Source: an uncultured Oxalobacter sp. | GTDB taxonomy: Bacteria; Pseudomonadota; Gammaproteobacteria; Burkholderiales; Burkholderiaceae_D | DNA: 16,082 bases | Assembly (NCBI GenBank): GCA_934401755.1 | Contig: CAKRSU010000036.1 | Coordinates: 1 to 16,082, forward strand | Direction of reading: 5' to 3' | Shown here: positions 15,946 to 16,082 of the stretch, one piece after another | How the letters are laid out: each line of letters opens with the position of its first letter | How positions within the stretch are numbered: the first letter of the stretch is position 1 | Notes under the pieces: model-generated | What the model was told of the DNA's origin: nothing | Databases searched by the model: none | The model's input: only the letters and a program-made list of their open reading frames with translations | Position numbers and translations under genes: made by a program

Positions 15946-16082
15946 TCACTTATCTGATTTAACTTTACCCTTTAGATATTTGGCTTGAGACTGATGAACC
16001 GTCAGCTCTAAAGATGTCGGGATATTGTTGTAATGAACAGAATTTGATAGGTCTTGTTGAGCCGAAACAAATGAATCTGAAT
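15946..16082 (-). CDS. C-terminal end of an unrecognised protein (partial, possibly frameshifted)
   Basis: On the minus strand one frame is open from the window edge for 44 codons to a TGA at 15948-15946. Its residues include FVSAQQDLSNSVHYNN and SLELTVHQSQAKYLKG. I recognise no family. A second minus frame is open just beyond, from about 15981 to a TGA at 15884-15882. It reads EKEYIVRPQLWLGYDFVRY near its end, an alternating pattern that resembles a closing outer-membrane beta-strand. The frames overlap, so either the gene simply ends at 15946, or it once continued and a frameshift near 15965-15985 separated the two parts. The other end is outside the window. Confidence 0.4.
   Translation of the reverse strand, partial: SDSFVSAQQDLSNSVHYNNIPTSLELTVHQSQAKYLKGKVKSDK

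Noticed and set aside
1..16082. CRISPR array, tRNA/rRNA gene, toxin-antitoxin or restriction system
   Set aside because: No regularly spaced repeats, no tRNA-like cloverleaf and no protein with motifs of such systems were seen on either strand.

Overview
The window looks like chromosome from an AT-rich betaproteobacterium, probably Alcaligenaceae-like (an inference from gene content and protein character, not a database match). The best pointers are the block CPA2 antiporter / kdsD-kdsC-lptC-lptA-lptB-rpoN-hpf and an Hpf that reads as a short betaproteobacterial form. The LPS export genes show a Gram-negative cell. No tRNA, rRNA, CRISPR array, insertion sequence or integrase is visible.

Left part (1-3752, + strand): the last 45 codons of a galE-like UDP-glucose 4-epimerase, then three surface-glycan genes. 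These are a fused DUF4422 + GT8 glycosyltransferase, a LicD-family phosphotransferase, and a class I SAM-dependent methyltransferase that overlaps licD by 14 bases. They are visibly more AT-rich than the core genes to the right. The methyltransferase contains an uninterrupted run of nine G, a good candidate for phase variation. Positions 3753-4162 hold no intact gene, only short open frames that may be decayed, and a terminator for ssb.

Middle part (4079-9791): ssb (-) and uvrA (+) diverge from a 269-base spacer. uvrA then runs head-on into a CPA2 potassium/proton antiporter gene (-) with only five bases between the two stop codons.

Right part (9968-15474, + strand): a compact LPS operon. 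KdsD and KdsC make Kdo precursor. LptC, LptA and LptB are parts of the machine that moves finished LPS from the inner membrane to the outer membrane. RpoN (sigma-54) and the ribosome hibernation factor Hpf follow. Start and stop codons overlap or nearly touch from kdsD to rpoN, so translation is probably coupled. A clear terminator follows hpf.

Far right (15475-16082): instead of the ptsN/hprK genes that often follow hpf in this lineage, there is a 74-residue protein of unknown function starting at TTG. After it come the 3' end of an unrecognised minus-strand gene, which may be frameshifted near its end, and a possible minus-strand terminator. I see no defence system or other clearly new multi-gene system. 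The most testable novelty is the poly-G methyltransferase in the glycan cassette.
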